Origin: an uncultured Lachnospiraceae bacterium
GTDB lineage: Bacteria; Bacillota; Clostridia; Lachnospirales; Lachnospiraceae
DNA length: 49,311 nucleotides
NCBI GenBank assembly: GCA_947650155.1
Contig: CANSUS010000025.1
Coordinates: forward strand, 1-49,311
Direction of reading: 5' to 3'
Shown here: one piece after another, positions 41,101 through 49,022 of the stretch
How positions within the stretch are numbered: the stretch's first letter is position 1
Layout of the letters: each line of letters starts with the position of its first letter
The notes under the pieces: model-generated
What the model saw: the letters and a program-made list of their open reading frames with translations, nothing else
The model's database searches: none
What the model was told of the DNA's origin: nothing
Position numbers and translations under genes: made by a program

Positions 41101-41269
41101 CAGAAAATCGATCGAAGGCGCAATGGATATTCTGATCCGCCTGTCAGGCACAAACAAACTGGTTGGTATTATCAGCCACAGAGAGGAATTGAAAGAGAAC
41201 ATTTCACAGCAGATCAGGGTAAAAAAGACAAAGCATGGAAGTGAGATTGAAATCGACGACGGTATTTAG
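38099..41269 (+). CDS. sbcC: Nuclease SbcC
   Basis: A 1056-residue SMC-like ATPase. Walker A is GDTGAGKTTIFDAVCFALYG (residues 36-55), the long central coiled coil runs on both sides of the zinc hook CPVCGSTHHP (C533 and C536), and the C-terminal ABC signature and Walker B are SLSGGESFKASLSLALGLSD and MDALFVDEGFGTLD. It joins two SbcCD heads through the hook. The central region is rich in Glu and Lys as expected for the coils, which creates misleading open frames on the other strand. Length is normal. Confidence 0.95.
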   Translation: MKPIKLIISAFGPYAEKMPEINFEPFENKGLFLITGDTGAGKTTIFDAVCFALYGETSGNYRDTKNLRSEYAKPQTESFVDFYFTHQGRQYHVYRKPSYDRAKQRGSGVINEKEKAEFYCEGETPIEGTSLVNNAVKELLQIDFKQFKQIAMIAQGEFWELLNASTEKRTEILRTIFMTSGYQKMENYLRERKNKSYAGRKTAEDSILQYFKEAEASEDSRLKENLFSLQEKAEKSGSTWNLEEMQDILSDIISEDKAGLKEKRKEVTAEEKIFEEKSAALHHAHSNNELIRRLAEYEKAREELETGREAIEKLEAAVKRQQAAVREVKPAYQTWKKDEEEVEEVRRQISEKKEEAASLAEKAVRTGAALSEAALKQPEAEALKKKAEKLKDDIEKYAKRDKLILSAAALEKEKGVLKAAEEALQEKENDLKEKIKKLDRTVKELKDCKSELVKVQSEGKRLVSLQKELENITEKALPEYQAVEKKLAEKQKTFEEVQREYHAVAEKRRNLETVLDHFRAGILARGLTEGSRCPVCGSTHHPYPASLPEETVSEEELKKLQEEEEDAKKRKEEALIDAEKTKSAREEKKEQLWIRMMDCMEEEYTGKKEEEMFSLVFRRLQEVKEQVISNAKQENSVQKDCVSYEKAEQELEKARGKETEELENIRKKHQEKKSVNQTALVETKTALKAFDGLEFADLKTAEREQSKADKEANQIFDAIEIAKTEKQKADQEKASMEAALRTLEKTKELQMKKAADSKKAFVKVLKARKFESEEEFLEFLVTEKEIADSDRKIRQYYQKAATNKEQLKQAKKDAKDKKEIDEKGLEEEVNSRKHYLEELRKRNSQTEHRIERNEKIKKNISAKQNTLEQFRVENERCRRLYDLISGNINNKAKVTFEQYIQAAGFDYIIAAANRRLLPMSDGQYELVRKEDSSDKKSKTILNLEVQDNFTGHRRPVGSLSGGESFKASLSLALGLSDTVSSNFGGVQMDALFVDEGFGTLDRKSIEGAMDILIRLSGTNKLVGIISHREELKENISQQIRVKKTKHGSEIEIDDGI

Positions 41270-41297
41270 AGTGAGCAGCACATAGAAAGGAATATAT

Positions 41298-43376
41298 ATG
41301 AAAAAATATTTAGACAGGTCACTTACGGCAATAGAGCGAGCAGAGGCTCTAGTAGATGAAATGACGGTGGAGGAGCAGGCAGCACAGTTAAGATATGATG
41401 CGCCTGCATTAAAGCGTTTGGGGATTCCGGCGTATAACTGGTGGAATGAGGCACTGCATGGACTGGCACGGTCGGGAACGGCAACGATGTTTCCACAGGC
41501 AGTCGGGATGGCGGCGTCATTTGATACAGAATTGACAGAACGGGCTGGGGAGATTACTTCTCTGGAAGCAAGAGCCAAATATAATGCCTATCAGAAGTTT
41601 GGCGATACGGATATTTACAAAGGGCTTACCCTCTGGTCGCCCAATATCAATATTTTTCGAGATCCGCGCTGGGGGCGGGGACATGAAACTTACGGCGAGG
41701 ACCCTTATCTGACGGGAGAGATGGGAAAAGCCTATGTAAAGGGGCTCCAGGGAGAAGGAGAAACGCTCAGGAGTGCGGCGTGTGCAAAGCATCTTGCAGC
41801 GCACAGCGGTCCTGAATCACTCCGCCATGAAATGAATGTCAGGGCGACGCCAAAGGATCTGGAAGAAACTTATCTTCCGGCTTTTGAAACTTTGGTGAAA
41901 GAAGCGAAAGTGGAAGGAGTCATGGGTGCATATACCCGATTGAATGGGGAACCGACCTGTGCCAGTCCGTTTTTAATGAATAAGCTGAAAGAATGGAAAT
42001 TTGACGGTTACTTTGTATCCGACTGCTGGGCGATCAATGATTTCCACGAGCATCATAAAATCACTTCCAACGCGGCGGAGTCTGCGGCTATGGCGTTAAA
42101 GGCGGGATGTGATGTAAACTGCGGCTGTACCTATGCTTTTGTCCTGGCGGCGTTGGAGCAGGGGCTTGTTACAAAAGAGGACATCAGAAAGGCCTGTGTT
42201 CATTTGATGAGGACAAGGATTCGACTGGGAATGTTTGACGAAAAAACAGAATTTGACGATCTGCCATATTCTATTGTGGCTTGTAAGGAACATAAAAAAG
42301 CAGCGCTGAAATGTGCGGAAGAATCTATGGTACTGTTGAGAAATAATGGAATTCTTCCGCTTAATGAAAACCGGATAAAAACGCTTGCAGTAATTGGACC
42401 AAACAGCGACAATCGGGTTGCACTGGAAGGCAATTATTGCGGAACAGCTGACAGATATGTCACTTTTCTGGAAGGGATTCAGGACCGGTTTTCGGGAGAA
42501 GTGTTGTATGCGCAGGGGTGCCATCTTTATAAAGACCGGACTACCGGGCTTGCTGTGGCGGGTGACAGGTATGCAGAAGCTTTTGCGACAGCAGAGAATG
42601 CGGATGCAGTGATTTTATGCGTCGGTCTGGATTCCTCCATTGAAGGGGAAGAGGGGGATGCAAGTAATGAATATTCTTCCGGGGATAAAGAGAATTTAAG
42701 GCTGCCGGAAAGTCAGAGAAAACTTGTCGATCTGCTTATGAAAACGGGAAAGCCTGTGATTGCGGTTTGTGCGGCAGGCAGCTCCATCAATATGGAAGCG
42801 GAAACGGATGCGCTGATCCACGTGTGGTATCCGGGTTCTGAAGGCGGAACGGCTCTTGCAGAAATTCTTTTTGGGGATGTATCCCCTTCCGGGAAACTGC
42901 CCGTTACCTTTTATGAAGACAGTGAGAAACTGCCTGCATTTACGGATTATTCCATGAAAGGAAAAACGTACCGGTATGCACAGGACAATATTCTGTATCC
43001 GTTTGGCTATGGTCTTACTTATTCTAAAGTAGTCTGTACCGGATTACAATACAAAGAACAAATTGCAGAAGTTACGGCAGAAAATACTGGGGATTGTTTT
43101 ACGGAAGAGGTGATTCAGCTGTATATGAAGGACTATGGCGAAAATGCGGTGCCGAATCATAGTCTGTGCGGGTTTAAAAGAATTGCGCTGAAAGCGGGAG
43201 AAAAGCGTACTTTTGAAATTCCGTTGTCCTCAAAGTGTTTTACGGCAGTAAACGAAAGCGGGGAAAGAAAAGTATTTTCGGATCACTTTACTTTGTATGC
43301 GGGGATCTGCCAGCCTGACGGACTCAGTGAAAAGCTGACGGGAACGACATGCGTGAGTACGGAAATTATTTTGTAA
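41298..43376 (+). CDS. GH3 glycosidase (beta-glucosidase/beta-xylosidase type)
   Basis: A 692-residue GH3 enzyme. The N-terminal TIM barrel has RLGIPAYNWWNEALHGLARS, a substrate-binding SPNINIFRDPRWGRGHETYG, AAHSGPESLRHEMNV and the nucleophile D242 in FVSDCWAI. The C-terminal sandwich and fibronectin-III-like region follow (YSMKGKTYRYAQDNILYPFG, VCTGLQYKEQIAEVTAENTG). The WWNEALHG start and FRDPRWGRG are most like beta-xylosidases, but glucosidase cannot be excluded. No signal peptide, so it is cytosolic. AAAGGAA precedes the ATG; it is 28 bases from sbcC. Confidence 0.93.
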   Translation: MKKYLDRSLTAIERAEALVDEMTVEEQAAQLRYDAPALKRLGIPAYNWWNEALHGLARSGTATMFPQAVGMAASFDTELTERAGEITSLEARAKYNAYQKFGDTDIYKGLTLWSPNINIFRDPRWGRGHETYGEDPYLTGEMGKAYVKGLQGEGETLRSAACAKHLAAHSGPESLRHEMNVRATPKDLEETYLPAFETLVKEAKVEGVMGAYTRLNGEPTCASPFLMNKLKEWKFDGYFVSDCWAINDFHEHHKITSNAAESAAMALKAGCDVNCGCTYAFVLAALEQGLVTKEDIRKACVHLMRTRIRLGMFDEKTEFDDLPYSIVACKEHKKAALKCAEESMVLLRNNGILPLNENRIKTLAVIGPNSDNRVALEGNYCGTADRYVTFLEGIQDRFSGEVLYAQGCHLYKDRTTGLAVAGDRYAEAFATAENADAVILCVGLDSSIEGEEGDASNEYSSGDKENLRLPESQRKLVDLLMKTGKPVIAVCAAGSSINMEAETDALIHVWYPGSEGGTALAEILFGDVSPSGKLPVTFYEDSEKLPAFTDYSMKGKTYRYAQDNILYPFGYGLTYSKVVCTGLQYKEQIAEVTAENTGDCFTEEVIQLYMKDYGENAVPNHSLCGFKRIALKAGEKRTFEIPLSSKCFTAVNESGERKVFSDHFTLYAGICQPDGLSEKLTGTTCVSTEIIL

Positions 43377-43408
43377 ATGGACAAATGACGGATCGGAAAC
43401 AGGATTTT

Positions 43409-43443
43409 GGCAGTTGTCAGGAAAAAATAACCTGACAGCTGCC
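43409..43443. terminator. Hairpin between convergent GH3 and ClbS-like genes
   Basis: Arms 43409-43421 and 43431-43443 (GGCAGTTGTCAGG and CCTGACAGCTGCC) pair over 13 positions with one T-G pair and a 9-nt A-rich loop. No T-run follows; terminator activity in either direction is probable by position only. Confidence 0.55.
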
Positions 43444-43513
43444 GATAGAACCTATGCCGACAGAAAATATGAGGTTTAAAACTGTTTTGTAAAAGTGTTC
43501 GGATATCGGATTT

Positions 43514-44050
43514 TTATTTACAGTTTTTTCTGTGTGCTTTCAGCTTTTTGATGGCCCAATTGTAGTGACTGCCGGTGTTGCTGACAAAATAGGAACCCAA
43601 AGTGCTTCCGCCGGTCCAGGGGAAAATTCCTTTTGAAAATAATTCTTCATTGGAAAATGTTTCAGCCAGTTCCATCACCTCTTTATGTGATTGCGCCAGC
43701 ATTTCTTTTGCTTCTTCCAAACTTGTATCCTGATGTTTTTTCCAAAATACCATATTCAATTCCCCATAGTTTTTCCAATTATAAGGCTTGGGTAGAAAGG
43801 ACTGATTTTCCCCTGCCTGATTTTTGGAAATCCAGTGGAGCATAAGCTGATGCCATTCATAAAGATGAACTAATATGTCCCTGAGATTTTTATCCCTTTT
43901 CCAGTGTGCTTCTTTTTTACTGGCTTCATTGCTGAAGTCAAAAGGGGTTGATAATTCTTTTTCGGTTAAGGAAGAAATGAGTTTGTTCATTTCTTCATAA
44001 TTTGTATTTGCAGCGTTTATGAAGTCTGCTTTTGTGGTTGGTCTGCCCAT
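43514..44050 (-). CDS. ClbS/DfsB family four-helix bundle protein
   Basis: A 178-residue DinB-like helical bundle of the ClbS/DfsB family. Matching features are MGRPTTKADFINAANTNYEE, RDILVHLYEWHQLMLHWI, PKPYNWKNYGELNMVFWKKH, and the C-terminal FPWTGGSTLGSYFVSNTGSH and YNWAIKKLKAH. In the colibactin pathway ClbS is a cyclopropane hydrolase giving self-resistance; most homologues have no proven substrate. ATG 44050 follows AGAGGAGAA. It lies 42 bases after the YafY-like regulator and is likely co-transcribed. Confidence 0.87.
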   Translation of the reverse strand: MGRPTTKADFINAANTNYEEMNKLISSLTEKELSTPFDFSNEASKKEAHWKRDKNLRDILVHLYEWHQLMLHWISKNQAGENQSFLPKPYNWKNYGELNMVFWKKHQDTSLEEAKEMLAQSHKEVMELAETFSNEELFSKGIFPWTGGSTLGSYFVSNTGSHYNWAIKKLKAHRKNCK

Positions 44051-44092
44051 GTTAATTCTCCTCTCTGATTTTGGTATTACTATAACACACAT

Positions 44093-45001
44093 TTACTGAC
44101 ACCTTTTGTCAGGGTTATTTTTTTTATAAATCTTTAATGCTTGTTCTGCTAATATATTTCGTAAATATTCCGGTTCTATGACGGTAACCTGTGTCCCGAA
44201 GGAAAGCAGATACCCAATCAGCCAGGAATCAACAGGCATATTGGCGAAAGCGGTTAAGTTTCCGTTCTCCTGATATTGGATCTGAGAGGCATCAAATTCA
44301 TCATAAACGCGGTATGCGATTTCTTTTGAAAAAGAAAGGACAATAGGAGGATCTTCCGTCTGGTCATCATATGGTTCCGGATACTGCATTGGCACAAAAT
44401 GATCTTCCAACAGCTTCAAATCTACGATTCGGTTCAGTTTGAAAATTCGGAAATCCTGCCGTTCCATACAAAATGATTTTAAATACCATTCTTTTGACTT
44501 GTAAGACAGTTTTAAAGGCCATATTGTCCGTTCGCTGCTTTTTCCCGTTGTGCCGGCATAGGTTATTTTGACGGCTGTATGTTCTATGACGGCTGTTTTC
44601 AGCGATTCAAATTTCTGATGATCGCAGGGATGTTTTCCCCAGCGTGAAAAATCAACTTCCAGCCAGTCTTCTGTCGTTACATTAAAAAGTGCGGATAATT
44701 TAGTTAATATTTCTTTCTCCGGGGTATAGCCTGTGGAGGAGATGCTTTGCAGGGATGTCAATATTTCTTTTCTTTCCTGTTCGGAAAAGGCCGCTTTATT
44801 TAAAACAAAATCATTCAGTAGATAAATGCCGCCATTTCGCCCGGTTTCCGTATAAACGGGAATGCCGGCGCTGCTGAGCGTTTCTATATCCCGGTATATT
44901 GTTCTTACCGAGACTTCCAGTTCTTCCGCCAGTGCGGGAGCGGTGGCATGTCCCTTCTCTATGAGTTCATATAGTATGTGAAACAGACGGCTGCCTGACA
45001 T
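44093..45001 (-). CDS. YafY-type WYL-domain regulator
   Basis: A 302-residue transcription regulator. Residues 1-60 are a winged HTH (LFHILYELIEKGHATAPALA, then VRTIYRDIETLSSAGIPVYT and TGRNGGIYLLNDF), and the middle is a WYL ligand-sensing domain (VKITYAGTTGKSSERTIWPL, then KLSYKSKEWYLKSFCM and RIFKLNRIVDLKLL). The WYL domain often binds nucleic acids or nucleotides and is frequent in damage-response and defence regulators. It probably controls the ClbS-like gene that follows it. ACGGAGG precedes the ATG. Confidence 0.9.
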   Translation of the reverse strand: MSGSRLFHILYELIEKGHATAPALAEELEVSVRTIYRDIETLSSAGIPVYTETGRNGGIYLLNDFVLNKAAFSEQERKEILTSLQSISSTGYTPEKEILTKLSALFNVTTEDWLEVDFSRWGKHPCDHQKFESLKTAVIEHTAVKITYAGTTGKSSERTIWPLKLSYKSKEWYLKSFCMERQDFRIFKLNRIVDLKLLEDHFVPMQYPEPYDDQTEDPPIVLSFSKEIAYRVYDEFDASQIQYQENGNLTAFANMPVDSWLIGYLLSFGTQVTVIEPEYLRNILAEQALKIYKKNNPDKRCQ

Positions 45002-45486
45002 GGGTTTACCTCCGTGGTGAGTGTATTGTTAGGTGTTTAACTTAAATTATTTATACCACAAGGAGGCGGAATAGTATAGGCTGTGACAAAATTTGAGAGA
45101 GTGCATTTCTATCATTGTTCCAGCAATATTTTTTCCTCCAATCTGAAATTTCTAAAAATGTTAAAATCCAGATTGGAAAGGCGGCGAACGACAGCCAACA
45201 GCAGAAACAGCCTTGCGGAGATTCTACTTCTGGTTTCATGGTGAGAAATAGCGTTGCATGGGCATAGCAATACCGCCCACCATAACACCGTTTTTTTATT
45301 TGGTGGGCGGTTGCTTTAAAACCTTATGAAATGAAAGAGAACCGACAGACTATGATATTAACTCACATGTTTATCGGCTCTGCATCTATGTGTCTGGCTT
45401 TTTAATAACTGCTATTTCAAATTTCTTGCTTTTCAAGATTGCTCATTTACCTTTTGGCATATTACTTCATTTCTTGACTTATAATT
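45002..45486. other. Gene-poor stretch with inverted repeats
   Basis: No gene is convincing here. TCCAATCTG (45137-45145) and CAGATTGGA (45169-45177) form a 9-bp inverted repeat. ACCGCCCACC (45272-45281) and GGTGGGCGGT (45302-45311) form a strong 10-bp stem whose loop holds a T-run. A short plus-strand frame from ATG 45158 (MLKSRLERRRTTANSRNS) lacks a ribosome binding site. The 45372-45409 direct repeat ends the stretch. It looks like a boundary between two mobile-derived blocks. Confidence 0.4.
45372..45409. repeat. 38-bp direct repeat, left copy
   Basis: The bases 45372-45409 (core CGGCTCTGCATCT, then TGTGTCTGGCT) match 46113-46150 at 31 of 38 positions in the same orientation. The XRE gene lies between the two copies. 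Confidence 0.7.
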
Positions 45487-45969
45487 TTATAAAAGTTCAC
45501 TATCTAAAGCTCGTAAATTTATGACAGAAACTATTTCCTGTTGTATTCTTTCAACTTCATCAACTCTAACTCTGCCAATACAGTTTCTTTCCATTTTATA
45601 ATCTACATCTGGAAATAATTTTTCCAGCAAATTATTTATTTCTGGAGATGCCCCCATTGAAGCTATCACAAGAGATGTCATATCATATTGTTCCAGTATT
45701 TCTCTTAATTCGTTTTCTGGAACTTTTGATAATTGTTCAAAATCAGTTATTTTTTTAGTCGGTATATTCGGCTCTAAAATATCATTTATTGTAATTCCGT
45801 AAAGCTTAGATATTTTTAACAGAACCTCTAAATCTGGAATAGCTGCTCCCGTTTCCCATTTTGAAACAGCTTGTCTGGATATATCCAACCTTTTTGCTAA
45901 TTCGTCTTGTGTGTAGTTATGTTTTTTTCGCAGTAATTGCAAATATTTTGAAATGATGTTTACATTCAT
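45487..45969 (-). CDS. XRE-family HTH regulator
   Basis: A 160-residue Cro/C1-type regulator. The HTH is ISKYLQLLRKKHNYTQDELA, then KRLDISRQAVSKWETGAAIP, and EVLLKISKLYGITINDILEP. The C-terminal half is helical and acidic (ENELREILEQYDMTSLVIA, then SPEINNLLEKLFPDVDYKM), perhaps a dimerisation or sensor domain. ATG 45969 follows AAAGGAGAG; an upstream ATG at 46044 adds 25 residues without a ribosome binding site. It sits between two direct repeats downstream of a TetR-MFS operon. Confidence 0.85.
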   Translation of the reverse strand: MNVNIISKYLQLLRKKHNYTQDELAKRLDISRQAVSKWETGAAIPDLEVLLKISKLYGITINDILEPNIPTKKITDFEQLSKVPENELREILEQYDMTSLVIASMGASPEINNLLEKLFPDVDYKMERNCIGRVRVDEVERIQQEIVSVINLRALDSELL

Positions 45970-46112
45970 AAAAATTCTCTCCTTTTTTCTATAATAAAAT
46001 GACTTTATAGAAAAATAAAGAACTTGAAAAGTGCCAAAAAGCAATTAGCAGTTGCTGTCATTTACCTTATTTCGATGGATGTCTTATCTGTATTCGGTAT
46101 ACCGCAGACTTT

Positions 46113-46150
46113 CATCGGCTCTGCGTCTTTGCGTCTGGCTCTCTGATAAC
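46113..46150. repeat. 38-bp direct repeat, right copy
   Basis: The bases 46113-46150 (core CGGCTCTGCGTCT, then TGCGTCTGGCT) match 45372-45409. A short stem CGCAGA (46103-46108) / TCTGCG (46120-46125) overlaps this copy. It lies between the MFS gene and the XRE gene, so it may also act in the MFS operon's 3' end. Confidence 0.7.
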
Positions 46151-46191
46151 AGACATATTCATTTGTCGGACATTTATAAGAGTTTCCTGCT

Positions 46192-47445
46192 TCATGCTGA
46201 CACCTCCTGCTGTTCCCTTTCCATATTTTTAAAGAAACTCATTGCAGATAATCCTACGATGCAGACTATGATGCCGGTCGGGATTAGGACAAAATATACG
46301 GTACTGTAAAATTTGTCAAACAAAAAACCGTACACGATTTGTCCTATGGGTTGAACACACAAAGTAACCGTTGATGTATAAGCCATCACTTTTCCTATTA
46401 AATGATTTGGCGTCCTCTGCTGTATGAGGGAAACAGCAAAAATAGAAAATATACTGATAACAGCCTGCATACCGCAAAATGATACAACCGTAACGCCATA
46501 CTTTATCATGGCATTCACTGGCAAAAGGAAAACAATGCCGGCAGGGATAATAAAAATACCAAGAGCTGCAAGCAGGAAAGATAATTTATGGATTTTTAAT
46601 TTCTCTGCCAAAACTCCTGCGGCAAAGCTTCCCAAGATTGCAGCGACTGCTAATGCACTTTCCGCAGCCCCATAATACTTTGCATTAAATCCGAGGACAG
46701 TCCGCACAAGAAAAGGAAGTCCGACTATGGTAATGCCCATCACAAAAAACCTTGAGAATGCCGTTAAGAGCAGCATTTTTGATATGCTGGTCTGTTCTTT
46801 TGAAATATACTGCATACTTGATAAAAAATCCTGCTTAACAATCTGAAGCACACCGCCTTGATTTTGAATACGCTGATAGCTCAATTTTATAAAACATTCA
46901 AACAGGGCAGTAATAAAAAAACAGACAACGCTCGCATACATTACGGGTTTTAGCCCAAGCATGGCATACAATACGCCGCCCAACATAGGGGCAATCAGAT
47001 AGGATAAAGATGCCACTTGATTTACAACGGCATTTCCTTTCATAATATTGTCGCCTTGTAACATAGTGGGAATACACGCTTGAACAGTAGGCGTTTCAAA
47101 CGCACCCAAAATAGAAAGTATAATAAGCAACGTACTGATTACGGCAATGGCATTGCTTTCCGACAGGAATAGTGCCGCACATAAAACGGATACGCCAGTC
47201 AATGCGTCTAACGCCACCATAATATTCCGTCTGTCTGCCCTGTCCGCCAAGATACCGCCAAGCGGTGACAAAAGAATGGTCGGGATTGTAGCAGCAGACA
47301 ATATCCCTGCAAATATGGCTGCCGAACCAGTCGCTTCCAGTACATACATGGACAGTGCCAGTTTCAATATAAAATTTCCAAACAAAGAGGTTAGCTGTCC
47401 TAAAATAAGGAGCGTGAAATTTTTTGTAAATAAGTTTTCCGTCAT
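46192..47445 (-). CDS. MFS efflux transporter (macrolide-efflux MefA-like group)
   Basis: A 417-residue transporter with 12 predicted membrane helices. The signature between helices 2 and 3 is GGILADRADRRNIMVALDAL, and the N-terminus FTKNFTLLILGQLTSLFGNF is typical of the DHA3/MefA-type exporters, as is FETPTVQACIPTMLQGDNI. Family members export macrolides and similar drugs; this copy may do so but the substrate is unknown. AAAGGAGGGA precedes the ATG, which overlaps the TetR stop by four bases. It is expressed from the TetR promoter. Confidence 0.87.
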   Translation of the reverse strand: MTENLFTKNFTLLILGQLTSLFGNFILKLALSMYVLEATGSAAIFAGILSAATIPTILLSPLGGILADRADRRNIMVALDALTGVSVLCAALFLSESNAIAVISTLLIILSILGAFETPTVQACIPTMLQGDNIMKGNAVVNQVASLSYLIAPMLGGVLYAMLGLKPVMYASVVCFFITALFECFIKLSYQRIQNQGGVLQIVKQDFLSSMQYISKEQTSISKMLLLTAFSRFFVMGITIVGLPFLVRTVLGFNAKYYGAAESALAVAAILGSFAAGVLAEKLKIHKLSFLLAALGIFIIPAGIVFLLPVNAMIKYGVTVVSFCGMQAVISIFSIFAVSLIQQRTPNHLIGKVMAYTSTVTLCVQPIGQIVYGFLFDKFYSTVYFVLIPTGIIVCIVGLSAMSFFKNMEREQQEVSA

Positions 47446-48152
47446 AGCTGATTCCCTCCTTTTTCCTTGATTTTTCCTGCATTCTCTGGCATAGAGGCAT
47501 GCCCGCAGGGCGTTTCTGTAATAGCGGTGATAAATTTTTCTGTAAAGGTTGTCGTATCATCATCATAAAGCGGCAGTCCCATATAGGCTAACACTTCTTT
47601 CACAAAATGATATTTATGATACAGTTCTTCCTCTGTTGCAGGGAATACCGAGGGCATGAGCCAGAAGTTGATAAGCGGCAAAAGCTCGGAAAGCTCCTTT
47701 ATGTATTCCGTCTTGATAGAACCGTCCTTTTTTCCCTCCTCCAGCAATTCCAGCCACAAGGGAGTCAATACACGCCTGTTTTCTCCAACCGCCGCCGCTA
47801 AAATGTGCGGGTCTTTCAAAATCGGGACTGCCTGCATATTTATCTGGTTTCGTTCAGCGTCCGACTGATTCAGTGTAAGCAACAACCTGATTTTTTGCAG
47901 ACCGTTCAAGTCATCCCTCCCCTTGACTGCTTCAAATGGGTTGTCCTCGAAAAACATTTGATTGCCTAATGCGTACATTACTTCCTCTTTGCTTTGAAAA
48001 CAACGGTAAAACATTCCTTTTGCTCCGCCTACCATGTCCATAATATCGGAAATTGAAGTTTCCTCATATCCTTTAGAAATAAATAAGTTTTGGGCAGCGT
48101 TTAGGATTTCTTTTCTCCATTCCTCTGGTGTCTTTTTTACAGGTCTGGCCAA
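47442..48152 (-). CDS. TetR-family repressor of the MFS exporter
   Basis: A 236-residue TetR regulator. The HTH is RKEILNAAQNLFISKGYEET, then SISDIMDMVGGAKGMFYRCF and QSKEEVMYALG. The rest is a long helical ligand domain. TTG 48152 (MARPVKKTPEEWRK) is preferred to GTG 48164, because the AAGGAGG ends directly at that GTG and lies 11 bases before the TTG. It is the first gene of the tetR-MFS operon, and a perfect palindrome lies just upstream of its ribosome binding site, suggesting autorepression and drug-induced release. Confidence 0.88.
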   Translation of the reverse strand: MARPVKKTPEEWRKEILNAAQNLFISKGYEETSISDIMDMVGGAKGMFYRCFQSKEEVMYALGNQMFFEDNPFEAVKGRDDLNGLQKIRLLLTLNQSDAERNQINMQAVPILKDPHILAAAVGENRRVLTPLWLELLEEGKKDGSIKTEYIKELSELLPLINFWLMPSVFPATEEELYHKYHFVKEVLAYMGLPLYDDDTTTFTEKFITAITETPCGHASMPENAGKIKEKGGNQL

Positions 48153-48177
48153 ATGTGATTGCACCTCCTTAGCATTT

Positions 48178-48202
48178 AGTTATTGACTTAAAGTCAATAA
48201 CT
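48178..48202. promoter_or_regulatory. TetR operator, perfect 12+1+12 palindrome
   Basis: AGTTATTGACTT (48178-48189), a single A centre, and AAGTCAATAACT (48191-48202) form a perfect palindrome 8 bases beyond the ribosome binding site of the minus-strand tetR gene. On the minus strand it contains TTGACT, a possible -35, with a -10-like TGCTAA 17 bp on. It is the probable autoregulatory operator. Confidence 0.8.
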
Positions 48203-48334
48203 ATTTTAACATCATTCTTAAATTTTTGCAATAGAGATAATTTGTCATAGCACAGAAATCACTTATTTGCAAAATCCGCAAAATTCTTAACATTTAAAAA
48301 GCGACAAAGATTTCTTCCTGCCACTTTTGTCCAT

Positions 48335-48705
48335 TTATGCAAAAATGGTTTCCTTGTTTACAATCTCCCTTGCACAAGCTCTTATGTTGCCTAAATGTCC
48401 TATCCATTCTAAGGCATTTTCAGCCTTTAACTGCCGTTATGCCTTGTGCTTGTTTCATGTCCTCAATGAGCCATTCAAAGAGTTCCTGCGCCTGTCTGTC
48501 AATGCTGATAAGATAAGCATTCAGCTTGCCGCTTGTAAGAAGATTGGTGTATGTAACTTTGCAATATTGCTTCAGATAGTCCAGATGCCGCTGTCCCCAT
48601 GTGCCTATCGGCTGTTCTTCTTCGGCAGGCAATCGTAAATCTGGAATAAAATATCCATTTTCTTCGTGATATATTGCCTAACTGTTCAAATAGTGATTTT
48701 TCCAT
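48335..48705 (-). pseudogene. tnpV: tnpV remnant with two frameshifts
   Basis: Three minus-strand frames together rebuild a TnpV-type transposon-encoded protein. The first begins MEKSLFEQLG at ATG 48705; after a frameshift the text reads YHEENGYFIPDLRLPAEEEQ and PIGTWGQRHLDYLKQYCKV with TNLLTSGKLNAYL; a second shift leads to LKAENALEWIGHLGNIRACA and a TAA at 48335-48337. TnpV is known from Tn4451-type mobilisable elements of Clostridia. The gene is dead, but it marks the nearby TetR-MFS block as probable mobile cargo. Confidence 0.8.
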
Positions 48706-48887
48706 CTTGTAAATTTTCCGTATAAATTGAATTTACCTACAATCCAATCATTCTGGCTGATTACAAAGTCTTTGGGTTATAACTTCCTTATGAAAAATTA
48801 ACCATACCTGTTTATTTCATGTTATAATATTCTATATGATTTTGGTTCCTTTATCAGGGATTGTAATGCCTGTGGGAAAATTTAAAA

Positions 48888-49022
48888 ATGATAAAATCAC
48901 AATCGGGACTTAGTAGAGGGCTGCAAAGGTTGGAAGGAAATCAACAAATCAGAGATCATGGTATAGAGGCCTTTTGGGAAAATAATTCTGAAAATCCACA
49001 TTATAAGCCGTACAAAATGTAA
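48888..49022 (+). CDS. Possible small ORF (44 residues)
   Basis: ATG 48888 opens a frame that reads MIKSQSGLSRGLQRLEGNQQ and ends ENPHYKPYKM. The ribosome binding site is weak. It is basic and has no known family; it may be the first piece of the decayed gene that follows. Confidence 0.25.
   Translation: MIKSQSGLSRGLQRLEGNQQIRDHGIEAFWENNSENPHYKPYKM

Noticed and set aside
47096-47566. Minus-strand frame of 156 residues across the MFS/TetR junction
   Set aside because: It is out of frame with both genes, which are strongly supported and overlap by 4 bases.
48327-48638. Plus-strand frame of 103 residues near the right end
   Set aside because: It is antisense to the tnpV remnant, whose text is clearly recognisable on the minus strand.
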